36,822 nt of DNA from Oscillospiraceae bacterium (GTDB lineage: Bacteria > Bacillota > Clostridia > Oscillospirales > Ruminococcaceae): positions 1 through 36,822 of the forward strand of contig JAFWEV010000013.1 in the NCBI GenBank assembly GCA_017512745.1, written 5' to 3'. Positions 15,961-24,323 of this stretch are shown piece after piece. The translations under genes and the position numbers were made by a program. The number at the start of each line of letters is the position of its first letter. The first letter of the stretch is position 1. The notes under the pieces were generated by a model that saw only the letters and a list, made by a program, of their open reading frames with translations, did no database searches and was not told the origin of the DNA.

Positions 15961-15987
15961 GGACGGAACTCAGAGTTCCGTCCTTTT
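15951..15987. terminator. Bidirectional terminator overlapping the traX-like stop codon
   Basis: AAGGACGGAACT (15959-15970) pairs perfectly with AGTTCCGTCCTT (15974-15985) around CAG. On the minus strand the stem is followed by ATTTTTTT, so it also terminates murC. Confidence 0.85.
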
Positions 15988-16004
15988 CTGCTGTCGGTGT
16001 TGTT

Positions 16005-17363
16005 TCAGTCCTTGAGCATCATGTGCGCGCATTTGTAGATGTCGCCGCATCCGAGGGTGATCACAAGAGCCCCCTTGGGAGCATTTCCGAGAACATATTC
16101 GGCCGCATCTTCCATATTCTTTGCACAGTATGATCCCGGTATGATCTTTGCGAGGTCTTCCGAAGAGATGCCGAGAGTATCCGTTTCCCTTGAACCCAGT
16201 ATCGGGGTGATCACGGCTTTGTCGACGAGAGACAGCACTTCGCCGAATCTAGCCATATGCTGCTTAGTCCTTGTGTAGGTAAACGGCTGGAATACAGCCC
16301 AGACTGCATTATAGCCCATCCTGTTTGCAGTGGAGAGCGTGGCCTCGATCTCAGCCGGATGGTGTGCATAGTCGTCTGCAACGGTGAAGCCGTTAACTTC
16401 TCCGAGCATCTCGAATCTTCTGGATGCTCCTCTGAACGAATCGATGCCTTTCTGGATCTCTTCAGCTGTGAGCCCGAGTTCGGAAGCTGCGGCGATAGCA
16501 GCTGTCGCATCGTAGATATTGTGGACGCCGGGAACTTTGAGAGTGAAAGTCCCGAAGGGTACGTTTTCTTTCAGAATGCTGAAACTGTAGAACTCGTGCC
16601 CGTTATTCTGAATATTGTATATCCTGTATTTTGCTCCAGGTGCTTTCCCGAAAGAGATGTAATCGAGTCCGTTAAGGGCATGTACAGTGTTTGCATCATC
16701 AACATTAGCTATGACGCCTGAGGTGGCGGACTTCGCGAATCTTCTGAAGGATGTCATGGCGTTCTGTACCGTTCCGAAGTAGTCCAGATGGTCGTCATCT
16801 ATATCGAGAATGACAGCCCATGCCGGACTCAGGTGCAGGAACGTATCCTTGAATTCGCACGCTTCAACAGCAAACAGACCGCTTTTTCCCGCGATTCCGT
16901 ACCCGTCAATGAGCGGAAGTTTTCCTCCTATGACCGCTGAAGGATCCTTTCCGGCTAGAATGAGCATCGATGTGAAGAGAGCTGTGGTGGTAGTTTTACC
17001 GTGTGTTCCGCTGATGCAGACCGAATTGGGGTAGAGATGAGTGAGGTATCCGAGCATATCCGCGCGTTGGATGATCGGAATGCCCAGTTCTATCGCGTTG
17101 TCGACTTCGGGATTGCCGGGGAGCAGGGCTGCTGTGACGATAAGGACATCCGCACCTACCACATTTTCGGCCTTGTGGCCCATTTTGACATCGATGCCGA
17201 GCTGACGCTCCTTCTGTATGATGCTGCTCTCAAGGACATCGCTGCCGGTGATCTCATATCCAAGAGACATGAGAATCTGGGCGATCGGGAACATTCCGGA
17301 TCCTCCGATACCGACAAAGTGTATCCTCTTTGCGTTTTTGAGTATTTCAGGAATATTAGTCAT
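16005..17363 (-). CDS. murC: UDP-N-acetylmuramate--L-alanine ligase
   Basis: A 452-residue cytosolic ligase that adds L-Ala to UDP-MurNAc using ATP, the first peptide step of peptidoglycan precursor synthesis. The N-terminal Rossmann-type UDP-binding domain has FVGIGGSGM near residues 16-24, the central ATPase domain has GTHGKTTT from residue 119, and the C-terminal Mur ligase domain begins near residue 315 with DDYAHHPxE. Length is normal. GAGGAT lies about 12 bases before the ATG. It stands alone here and is not in a division/cell-wall cluster. Confidence 0.95.
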   Translation of the reverse strand: MTNIPEILKNAKRIHFVGIGGSGMFPIAQILMSLGYEITGSDVLESSIIQKERQLGIDVKMGHKAENVVGADVLIVTAALLPGNPEVDNAIELGIPIIQRADMLGYLTHLYPNSVCISGTHGKTTTTALFTSMLILAGKDPSAVIGGKLPLIDGYGIAGKSGLFAVEACEFKDTFLHLSPAWAVILDIDDDHLDYFGTVQNAMTSFRRFAKSATSGVIANVDDANTVHALNGLDYISFGKAPGAKYRIYNIQNNGHEFYSFSILKENVPFGTFTLKVPGVHNIYDATAAIAAASELGLTAEEIQKGIDSFRGASRRFEMLGEVNGFTVADDYAHHPAEIEATLSTANRMGYNAVWAVFQPFTYTRTKQHMARFGEVLSLVDKAVITPILGSRETDTLGISSEDLAKIIPGSYCAKNMEDAAEYVLGNAPKGALVITLGCGDIYKCAHMMLKD

Positions 17364-17407
17364 TAGATTCTGTGATCCTCACGATTAAGATTTTTATTGT
17401 CGGTAAA

Positions 17408-17413
17408 ATTATA
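17408..17413 (-). promoter_or_regulatory. Possible -10 box for murC
   Basis: Minus-strand TATAAT 45 bases before the murC start. The only candidate -35 at 17 bases is TTTCTT, which is weak. Confidence 0.4.
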
Positions 17414-17448
17414 TTGCAGTTGTACCAAAAAAGAAAGCATGCCGATTA

Positions 17449-17457
17449 TGGTATATA
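17449..17457 (+). promoter_or_regulatory. Extended -10 promoter for the flavoprotein-cmk operon
   Basis: TG-G-TATATA (17449-17457) overlaps TATAAT at 17454-17459. There is no recognisable -35. It lies about 38 bases before the ATG at 17495. Confidence 0.45.
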
Positions 17458-17494
17458 ATTAAGCGGAAAGAGTTCAGATGATTATGGGGCCAAT

Positions 17495-18745
17495 ATGAGA
17501 AAAGAATGCGATGTGATTATAGTCGGAGCGGGACCTGCAGGGCTGATGGCTGCATACTGCGCAGCCGGGAACGGCCTTTCGGTTACTGTCCTTGAAAAAG
17601 AGCAGAGACTCCTCAGGAAACTTCTCATTTCCGGCAAGGGAAGATGCAATCTCACGAACGATTCCCACGGTGATGAATTTCTCGGAAACATAATCCGGGG
17701 AGACAGGTTCATGCGAAGCGCTTTTTCAAAATTTGCATCTGCGGAGATACGGGAGTTTTTCGAAGATGCAGGAGTACCTCTGAAAGTCGAGCGCGGGAAC
17801 AGGGTATTCCCGGTGAGTGACAGATCTTCGGATATAGCAGATGCGCTGCTCAGACGCGTGCGTGAGAGCGGGGCGAGCATAATCACTGAGGAAGTCACAG
17901 GAATCGAGGTGACAGGCGAAGGTGATAAGACTGTCAGGTGCAGGGGAGGAAACGAGTACTCCGCGCCGAGAGTGGTAATTGCGACAGGAGGACTCTCATA
18001 TCCCAAAACCGGTTCTACCGGAGACGGTTACAGGTTTGCGGAAAAACTGGGACACACTGTGATCGAACCACGTCCTGCCCTCGTACCAATTGAGATCGAG
18101 GGAGACCTGTGCCCGAAGCTCGAAGGATTGTCCTTGAGAAATGTCGAACTGTCTGCGGTAAAAAGAGATTCCGGTAAAAGCGTGTGGTTGGAAAGAGGAG
18201 AGATGCTTTTCACGTCTTTCGGGATCTCAGGGCCGCTTGTGCTCACCCTCAGTTCATATCTTTCGAGAGAAGATATCACAGAATACGATCTGCATCTTGA
18301 TCTGAAGCCGGCGCTGGATATGAAGGCGCTAGATGAGAGAGTGCTCAGGGATTTTTCCGAAGTCAAAAACAGGGACTTCAGAAATTCGCTGTCAAAGCTG
18401 CTTCCACAGAAGCTGATAGGACCTTTTGTCACACTTACGGGAATCCCCGAAGACCAGAAGGTAAATTCCCTCACAAAGGCTCAGAGAAAGAATATCGTTG
18501 GACTGATGAAGGACATAAAACTCGTTCCTGCAGGCTTCAGACCGGTTTCCGAGGCAATAGTTACATCAGGAGGGGTCGATCTCAGAGAAATTGATCCGAA
18601 AACTATGGAGTCTAAGCTTCAAAAAGGAGTATACTTTATAGGTGAAGTAATCGCCGCAGACGGCTATACCGGAGGATTCAACCTCAGCATAGCCTTTTCC
18701 ACTGGCCACGCGGCAGGCAGTTCGATGAAAGGACAGGGTCGGTAA
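17495..18745 (+). CDS. NAD(P)/FAD-dependent oxidoreductase, HI0933 family
   Basis: A 416-residue cytosolic flavoprotein. The FAD-binding GAGPAG near residue 9 is followed by an acidic strand end (VLEKE) and the family hallmark LLISGKGRCNLTN. Further family segments are ATGGLSYPKTGSTGDGY and the C-terminal FIGEVIAADGYTGGFNLSIAFSTG that closes the FAD site. The family also contains BaiN, proposed to act in bile acid dehydroxylation, but most members have no proven substrate and I would not call it baiN. It precedes cmk by two bases, an arrangement common in Clostridia. Confidence 0.85.
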   Translation: MRKECDVIIVGAGPAGLMAAYCAAGNGLSVTVLEKEQRLLRKLLISGKGRCNLTNDSHGDEFLGNIIRGDRFMRSAFSKFASAEIREFFEDAGVPLKVERGNRVFPVSDRSSDIADALLRRVRESGASIITEEVTGIEVTGEGDKTVRCRGGNEYSAPRVVIATGGLSYPKTGSTGDGYRFAEKLGHTVIEPRPALVPIEIEGDLCPKLEGLSLRNVELSAVKRDSGKSVWLERGEMLFTSFGISGPLVLTLSSYLSREDITEYDLHLDLKPALDMKALDERVLRDFSEVKNRDFRNSLSKLLPQKLIGPFVTLTGIPEDQKVNSLTKAQRKNIVGLMKDIKLVPAGFRPVSEAIVTSGGVDLREIDPKTMESKLQKGVYFIGEVIAADGYTGGFNLSIAFSTGHAAGSSMKGQGR

Positions 18746-18747
18746 TC

Positions 18748-19410
18748 ATGTTTGCAGTTGCTATTGACGGACCGGCAGGTGCGGGGAAAAGCACCATTGC
18801 GAAAAAACTTGCTGAGGAACTCGGTTTCATCTATGTGGACACCGGTGCTCTGTACAGGGCCATCGGTCTGTATGTTCTGCGCAGAGGCGGAGATGTCTCA
18901 TCCGAAGACGCGGTCGCGGGTCTGCTCACAGGTATCAAGATAGATCTCGCGTTCGTGGGATTGGAACAGAGGGTCATCCTTAACAACGAGGATGTCACAG
19001 GGAAAATAAGGACAGAAGCCGTTTCCATGGCTGCTTCTGCGGTGTCTGCACTGAAGAGTGTCAGAGCGTTCCTTCTCAATCTCCAGAGACATCTCGCGGA
19101 AGAGAACAATGTCGTCATGGACGGAAGAGATATAGGAACTGTCGTCCTTCCCAATGCGGATGTTAAGATATTCCTCACGGCATCTCCGGAAGAGAGAGCC
19201 AGAAGAAGATACGAGCAGCTCATACATAAGGGCATGAGTGCCGACTATGACGCGGTGCTTAAGGATCTGCTGAAGAGGGACTACGACGACAGTCATAGAG
19301 AGGCTGCGCCGCTTAAGGCTGCCGATGACGCGATCCTTGTTGACACGACCGGCAATGAACTCGAACAGTCTGTGGAGATACTGAGAAATATAATCAAGGA
19401 GAGAATGTGA
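18748..19410 (+). CDS. cmk: Cytidylate kinase
   Basis: A 220-residue cytosolic kinase that phosphorylates CMP and dCMP with ATP. The P-loop GPAGAGKST is at residues 8-16 and is followed by YVDTGALYRAIG, the CMP-binding segment. DGRDIGTVVLPNA and the lid region with ERARRRY complete the family picture. Length is typical. It sits in the flavoprotein-cmk-plsC-ispH/S1 order found in many Clostridia. Confidence 0.95.
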   Translation: MFAVAIDGPAGAGKSTIAKKLAEELGFIYVDTGALYRAIGLYVLRRGGDVSSEDAVAGLLTGIKIDLAFVGLEQRVILNNEDVTGKIRTEAVSMAASAVSALKSVRAFLLNLQRHLAEENNVVMDGRDIGTVVLPNADVKIFLTASPEERARRRYEQLIHKGMSADYDAVLKDLLKRDYDDSHREAAPLKAADDAILVDTTGNELEQSVEILRNIIKERM

Positions 19411-19411
19411 A

Positions 19412-20029
19412 TTGCTTCACCTTCCTTTGCTGAAATTCGTAATGTCGTTTTTCGGGCCTCTGACCAGATTCCTCTTCGGAGTCAGGAGTGATGGCGCCGA
19501 GAATATTCCTAAAGAGGGCAGAGTGATACTCACCCCAAATCATGTGCACGCCCTTGACCCGGTATGGATCGGATCCACTCAGCCGAGACTGTTCATGTCG
19601 ATGGCCAAAGCAGAGATATTCAGGAACAGGTTCTTTGCATTTTTTATAAGAAAACTCGGAGGATTTCCGATCAACAGGGGCAAATCGGACCTGAGAGGTC
19701 TTGCCACTGCCAAGAGAGTCCTTACCGATGACAATATGCTCCTCATATATCCCGAAGGAACGCGTTCCAAAACAGGCGAGATGGGAACAATGCATAAAGG
19801 CGCTCTGGTGCTTGCCGAAAAGGCAAACGCCCCGATAGTACCTGCTTTCATAACTGAGAAGCCAAAACTTAAACTCTTCGGAAAGATATATGTGCGATAC
19901 GGCAAGCCGGTCACATTGGAAGAGCTTCTCAGCGGCTGGGACGAGTCTTTGGGACAGGATAAGCTCGAGTATGCTTGCAATGCGCTCAAAGTGAGGATGC
20001 AGGAACTGGAGAATAAGGAATACAGATGA
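19412..20029 (+). CDS. plsC: 1-acyl-sn-glycerol-3-phosphate acyltransferase
   Basis: A 205-residue membrane-associated acyltransferase that converts lysophosphatidic acid to phosphatidic acid. The catalytic NHxxxxD motif is H44...D49 (NHVHALD), the substrate-binding GGFPINRG lies near residue 88, and PEGTRSKTG starts at P114. The start is TTG at 19412, one base after the cmk stop, with AAGGAGA eight bases upstream. The stop overlaps the ispH start (ATGA), so translation is likely coupled. Confidence 0.9.
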   Translation: MLHLPLLKFVMSFFGPLTRFLFGVRSDGAENIPKEGRVILTPNHVHALDPVWIGSTQPRLFMSMAKAEIFRNRFFAFFIRKLGGFPINRGKSDLRGLATAKRVLTDDNMLLIYPEGTRSKTGEMGTMHKGALVLAEKANAPIVPAFITEKPKLKLFGKIYVRYGKPVTLEELLSGWDESLGQDKLEYACNALKVRMQELENKEYR

Positions 20030-22149
20030 GCACGATCACACTTGCGAAAACTGCGGGATTCTGTTTTGGCGTAGCCAGGGCAGTTGATACCTGCGAGAAA
20101 CTGATCGAGAGCGGTGAGAAAATAGTCACATTGGGACCGATCATCCACAATGCCAATGTGATAAATGACCTTGAATCCAGAGGCGTATCAATAGTAAATG
20201 ACCCGTCGGAAGTCCCGGAAGGGTACACGATGGTGATAAGAAGTCACGGTGTTCCGGATTCCGTGTACGACAAGTGCAGGGAGCTGGGCATAAAAGTGGC
20301 TGACGCCACTTGCCCGTTCGTCCGCAAGATCCACATGATCGTAGGAGCTGAAAATACCGAACACAGAGACGTTATCATCTGCGGCGACAGGAAACACCCG
20401 GAAGTGGAGGGAATTGTTGGCAGCTGTTCCGGGGAATGCTCTGTTTTCAGCACTGAAGCGGAATTGCGCGACATTTTTTTGTCAAAAAACCCTGCAAATC
20501 CAGTGATAATGGTTGCACAAACGACATTTAATCTGCTACAATACAAAGAGTTTTCAAATACTGCAAAAGGCTATTTTTCCGATATAGACTGCAGGCACAC
20601 AATATGCAACGCCACCGCGGAAAGACAGGCCGAAGCAGAGGAACTGGCAAGAAACTCCGACGTGTGTTTTGTGATCGGAGACAGGCACAGTTCAAACACC
20701 AAAAAGTTATATGATGTCTGCGCGAAGCATTGTAAGGTCTACTTGATAGAGAATCCCCATGATTTGCGTTTGGATATGTATAAAGGAGCACAGCATATCG
20801 GTATAACAGCCGGAGCGTCTACTCCTAAAGCCATAATTGAGGAGGTATTCGTCCGAATGAGCGAGACGACCAAAATTGAAGGAATCGGTGCAGAAGAAGA
20901 ATTAGACTTTGCACAAGCAATTGAAGAGAGCATGCCTGTAATCAGACGCAGCGCAAGAGTGATCGGTACTGTAACGGAAGTAAAGCAGAATGAGGTTATA
21001 GTTGATATCGGCGCAAAGCAGACAGGCGTTGTACCATTTGATGAGTTTACAGATGATTCAAGTGCTGATCTCAAGGATCTCTGCAAGAAAGGCGATGAGA
21101 TCTCGCTGGTCGTAATAAAGGTTAATGATCAGGAAGGAATTACCACCCTTTCAAAGAAACGCGCAGATTCACAGGAAGGAATCGCACTCGTAGAGAAGGC
21201 AGCCAAGGAAGGCACACCGATCGAGGCATATGTTTCCGATCTGGTTAACAAGGGACTTATTGCAAAGGTCAAGGGCGTAAGCCTTTTCGTACCTGCATCA
21301 TATGCAACACTCAGAAGAGGAGAGCCGTATGAAGGACTTCTCCACCAGAACGTGATGGTAAAGGTCATCGAGTTTGACCCGCGTAAGCGCAGAGCTATCG
21401 CTTCCATCAGAGACATTCTTCAGGATGAGGCAAACAAGAAGCGCGAAGAACTCTGGAGTTCCATCGAAGTTGGTAAGGAATACGAAGGAACAGTCAAGTC
21501 CCTTACAAACTACGGCGCATTCGTGGATATCGGCGGAAGCGACGGTATGGTACACGTTTCAGAGCTTTCATGGAAGCGCATCCGCCATCCTTCCGAAGTC
21601 GTCAAAGTCGGCGATGTAATCAAGGTATATGTAAAAGAGCTCGATCCCGAAAAGGGCAGGATATCCCTCGGCTACAAGAGAGATGAAGATAACCCATGGA
21701 CGATCTTCAAGAGCCAGTACACAGAAGGTGATGAGTTTGAGGCAACAGTCGTCTCCCTCACAAAGTTCGGTGCATTCTTAAGGATCATCCCCGGTGTTGA
21801 CGGTCTTGTTCATATAAGCGAGATCAGCACCGAGAGACTCAGCGAACCCGGCGAAGCTCTTTCAGTCGGCGATGTCGTAAAGGTTAAGCTCATCGGTATC
21901 GATGAGGAAAGAAACAGAGTATCCCTCTCCATCAAGCAGGCTCTTTCAGAAGAAGAAATGGAAGAGTTCAATGCAAAGATCGAAGAGAGAAAAGCTGCTA
22001 TAGCTGAAAGAAAGGCAAGAAAGGCCGCAAAGGCTGCTGAGAAAGCCGCTCAGGAAGAAGCCGCAGCTGCAGCAGAAGAAGCACCTGCTGAAGCAGCGCC
22101 CGCAGAAGAAGCTTCCGCTGAGGAAGCAGCACCTGCATCAGAGGAATAA
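20026..22149 (+). CDS. ispH-rpsA: Fused HMBPP reductase (IspH) and ribosomal protein S1
   Basis: A 707-residue fusion. Residues 1-278 are IspH, the [4Fe-4S] enzyme that makes IPP and DMAPP at the end of the MEP pathway; the three cluster cysteines are C13, C96 and C194. Residues about 310-640 hold four S1 (OB-fold) RNA-binding domains, starting near 312, 397, 483 and 568. A tail rich in Ala and Glu (about 650-707) ends the protein. Such fusions are known in Clostridia. S1 helps mRNA bind the 30S subunit, although its role in Gram-positive bacteria is less strict. The reading frame is intact across the junction. An internal ribosome binding site and ATG at the junction may allow a separate S1 product. 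Confidence 0.93.
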   Translation: MSTITLAKTAGFCFGVARAVDTCEKLIESGEKIVTLGPIIHNANVINDLESRGVSIVNDPSEVPEGYTMVIRSHGVPDSVYDKCRELGIKVADATCPFVRKIHMIVGAENTEHRDVIICGDRKHPEVEGIVGSCSGECSVFSTEAELRDIFLSKNPANPVIMVAQTTFNLLQYKEFSNTAKGYFSDIDCRHTICNATAERQAEAEELARNSDVCFVIGDRHSSNTKKLYDVCAKHCKVYLIENPHDLRLDMYKGAQHIGITAGASTPKAIIEEVFVRMSETTKIEGIGAEEELDFAQAIEESMPVIRRSARVIGTVTEVKQNEVIVDIGAKQTGVVPFDEFTDDSSADLKDLCKKGDEISLVVIKVNDQEGITTLSKKRADSQEGIALVEKAAKEGTPIEAYVSDLVNKGLIAKVKGVSLFVPASYATLRRGEPYEGLLHQNVMVKVIEFDPRKRRAIASIRDILQDEANKKREELWSSIEVGKEYEGTVKSLTNYGAFVDIGGSDGMVHVSELSWKRIRHPSEVVKVGDVIKVYVKELDPEKGRISLGYKRDEDNPWTIFKSQYTEGDEFEATVVSLTKFGAFLRIIPGVDGLVHISEISTERLSEPGEALSVGDVVKVKLIGIDEERNRVSLSIKQALSEEEMEEFNAKIEERKAAIAERKARKAAKAAEKAAQEEAAAAAEEAPAEAAPAEEASAEEAAPASEE
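20513..20542 (+). promoter_or_regulatory. Candidate internal promoter within ispH
   Basis: TTGCAC (20513-20518), 18 bases, TACAAT (20537-20542) preceded by TG-C, an extended -10. It lies about 315 bases before the internal ATG of the S1 part. The sequence is coding, so chance cannot be excluded. Confidence 0.4.
20841..20859 (+). promoter_or_regulatory. Internal ribosome binding site and in-frame ATG at the IspH/S1 junction
   Basis: GAGGAGGT (ending at 20846) lies 10 bases before an ATG at 20857-20859, which is codon 278 of the fusion and in frame. Initiation here would make a 430-residue free S1. The E-E-V codons that create the site encode a conserved end of IspH, so it may be incidental. 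Confidence 0.45.
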
Positions 22150-22166
22150 TCTTAGATAATCAAGAG

Positions 22167-22196
22167 AGGATTCGATGTTCTCATCGAATCCTTTTT
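22167..22196 (+). terminator. Intrinsic terminator after ispH-S1
   Basis: AGGATTCGATG (22167-22177) pairs perfectly with CATCGAATCCT (22182-22192) around TTCT, followed by TTTTC. No clear promoter lies between it and ispDF, so some readthrough is likely. Confidence 0.85.
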
Positions 22197-22215
22197 CTTA
22201 CCCGGAGGAAATGCA

Positions 22216-23331
22216 ATGCCAACGGTACTTGGGATAGTAGTCGCAGCCGGAAGCTCCCGGAGAGCGGGAAGGGATAAGCTGGATATAGTTCTCGCTGACG
22301 GAAGGACCGTGCTGGAGACATCCGTTGCGCTCATTGAAGAGTGCAGTCTTGTCACAGACATAGTTGTCGTTACAAGAGCGGACAAAATTGAATATGTGAG
22401 TTCTCTCATGGAGAGACATCCGAAAGTTTGCGCGGTCACTGCAGGCGGAAACACACGGTTTGACTCGGTAAGGAAAGGTATTGATGCAGGCCCTGCACAT
22501 GACTTTATTTGCATCCATGACGCAGCAAGACCGTTTGCCTCTGCCGCGTTGGTACGCGGTGTAATAGAGAAGGCCTTCGAGCACGGAGCCGCCGCACCAT
22601 GCATTCCGGTAAAGGATACGATCAAATTCACTGAGGACGGATTCATCACCGGGACACCGGACAGGAGCTCCCTCAGAGCAGTACAGACCCCCCAAGTGTT
22701 CATGAGAGACATGTATCTCGACGCACTGGCTTTTTCCGATGATGCTTTTGACGACTGTCAGGTCATCGAAAGAGCAGGACACAGGATCTATCCTGCTCCC
22801 GGAGAAGAGGGAAACTACAAAATAACAACGAGAGAGGATATAGAGGGACTGATGAGCTCAAAGAGTATCAGGATAGGACACGGATACGACGTACACAGAC
22901 TTGTTGAAAACAGAAAGCTTATTCTGTGCGGAGTCGAGGTTCCTTTTGAGAAAGGCCTCCTCGGACATTCGGATGCCGATGTTGCCGTGCATGCCCTTAT
23001 GGATGCCATCCTCGGCGCGGCGGGACTGCCTGATATAGGGAATCTTTTTCCCGACAGTGATCCTGCATACCTCGGCGCTGACAGCATGGAACTTCTTAAA
23101 AAAGTGTCCGCTCTTCTTGCCGAACAGGGCTGGTGCCTCGGCAATGCGGATATAACCATAGTCTGCCAGAGACCGAAACTCTCCCCGTTCATCCCTGCGA
23201 TGAAGGAAAGGCTGGAATCCGTTCTGGGGAAAGGCACATGCAATATAAAAGCAACAACAGAAGAGAAACTCGGGTTTACGGGCTCGGGAGAGGGCATAGC
23301 AGCACATGCGGTAGCCCTCATAAATGGCTGA
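22216..23331 (+). CDS. ispDF: Bifunctional IspD/IspF of the MEP isoprenoid pathway
   Basis: A 371-residue fusion. Residues 1-217 are IspD (MEP cytidylyltransferase), with VVAAGSSRRAG at the N-terminus, VHDAARPF-like IHDAARPF in the middle and RAVQTPQVF later. Residues 219-371 are IspF (MECDP synthase), starting RIGHGYDVH; the zinc ligands are D225, H227 and H259, and the C-terminal TTEEKLGFTGSGEG is present. The two enzymes do non-consecutive steps (IspE acts between them and is not in this window). GGAGG lies seven bases before the ATG; a second ATG at 22210 is out of frame. Confidence 0.94.
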   Translation: MPTVLGIVVAAGSSRRAGRDKLDIVLADGRTVLETSVALIEECSLVTDIVVVTRADKIEYVSSLMERHPKVCAVTAGGNTRFDSVRKGIDAGPAHDFICIHDAARPFASAALVRGVIEKAFEHGAAAPCIPVKDTIKFTEDGFITGTPDRSSLRAVQTPQVFMRDMYLDALAFSDDAFDDCQVIERAGHRIYPAPGEEGNYKITTREDIEGLMSSKSIRIGHGYDVHRLVENRKLILCGVEVPFEKGLLGHSDADVAVHALMDAILGAAGLPDIGNLFPDSDPAYLGADSMELLKKVSALLAEQGWCLGNADITIVCQRPKLSPFIPAMKERLESVLGKGTCNIKATTEEKLGFTGSGEGIAAHAVALING

Positions 23332-23361
23332 AATCCTAAGGTTTTTATTTCTTCTGTTTTA

Positions 23362-23390
23362 TTGGTTTTTGCATGCTGATATGCTAAAAT
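23362..23390 (+). promoter_or_regulatory. Promoter for cdaA-cdaR
   Basis: TTGGTT (23362-23367), 17 bases, TAAAAT (23385-23390) preceded by TG-C (extended -10). Confidence 0.55.
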
Positions 23391-23438
23391 TTATTTGTTG
23401 AAATATACGTTTACGCATACGCTAAAAAGGGAATACTG

Positions 23439-24323
23439 ATGAGTCTGGGACTGGTTTTGAGAAATGCTTTCACAAATCTGGCTCATACCTTTACATGGCA
23501 GGACGCACTTGATATTTTGCTGATGGCCTTTATTGTGTATGAGCTTATTTCCCTTGTCATGAGATCCAGAGTCAAGCAGCTCATGTTCGGACTGGTCATC
23601 GTTGTAATAGCATATCTGGTCGCGAGGGCGATAGGCTTAAGGACTGTGAGTTATGTGTTCTCCAACCTGTTTCAGGTCGGAGTCATAGTTCTTGTGATCA
23701 TGTTTCAGCCTGAACTCAGGCGTGCTCTTGAAAAGGTGGGAAGCTCAAAGATCAAACTGAATCTGTTTGACAATACGAGTGAGCTTATGAGCGAGTGGCA
23801 GTATGCGATCAATGCTATCTGCGAAGCATGTGAGCATATGTCCGCATCAAGGACTGGAGCTCTTATAGTAATAGAAAGAGGCATCAGCCTTTCGGATATC
23901 TCCAATTCCGGGACGATAATTGACTCTGATATAAGCGCCAATCTCATAGAGACGATATTCTATGAGGGAAGTCCCCTCCATGACGGAGCTGTCACAGTAA
24001 AGGACGGAAGACTGCAGGCTGCAGGATGTGTTCTGCCCCTTACGACCAGAATGGACATAGACAGGGATATGGGAACACGCCACAGAGCCGGGATAGGAAT
24101 GAGCGAAAACTCCGACGCGGTAGTGGTCATCGTTTCCGAAGAGACCGGGATCATATCTCTTGCGAGAAACGGAAATCTTCAGAGACATTTCAGCAGAGCC
24201 ACTCTGAAGGATCTGCTTGTGAACGAACTGATACCTGAGCCCGCCGAAAAGCAGCCGTTGCTCCCGAAGATCAAGTCTCTGCTGTCAAAAAAGCATACCG
24301 GGGAGGAGAAGCACGATGAATAA
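23439..24323 (+). CDS. cdaA: Diadenylate cyclase CdaA
   Basis: A 294-residue membrane enzyme that makes c-di-AMP from two ATP. Three hydrophobic segments (about 20-90) precede the DAC (DisA_N) domain (about 110-260), with the catalytic DGA at residues 182-184 and RHR at 214-216 (within GTRHRAG). A basic tail follows. c-di-AMP controls potassium and osmolyte transport and cell-wall homeostasis in Firmicutes. The cdaR start overlaps the cdaA stop by 8 bases, the usual partnership. The gene glmM, which normally comes third, is not present here. Confidence 0.95.
   Translation: MSLGLVLRNAFTNLAHTFTWQDALDILLMAFIVYELISLVMRSRVKQLMFGLVIVVIAYLVARAIGLRTVSYVFSNLFQVGVIVLVIMFQPELRRALEKVGSSKIKLNLFDNTSELMSEWQYAINAICEACEHMSASRTGALIVIERGISLSDISNSGTIIDSDISANLIETIFYEGSPLHDGAVTVKDGRLQAAGCVLPLTTRMDIDRDMGTRHRAGIGMSENSDAVVVIVSEETGIISLARNGNLQRHFSRATLKDLLVNELIPEPAEKQPLLPKIKSLLSKKHTGEEKHDE

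Noticed and set aside
22020..22149. Ala/Glu-rich tail of ispH-S1 as a repeat or frameshifted end
   Set aside because: The frame is intact and such acidic-alanine tails are common in S1-domain proteins.
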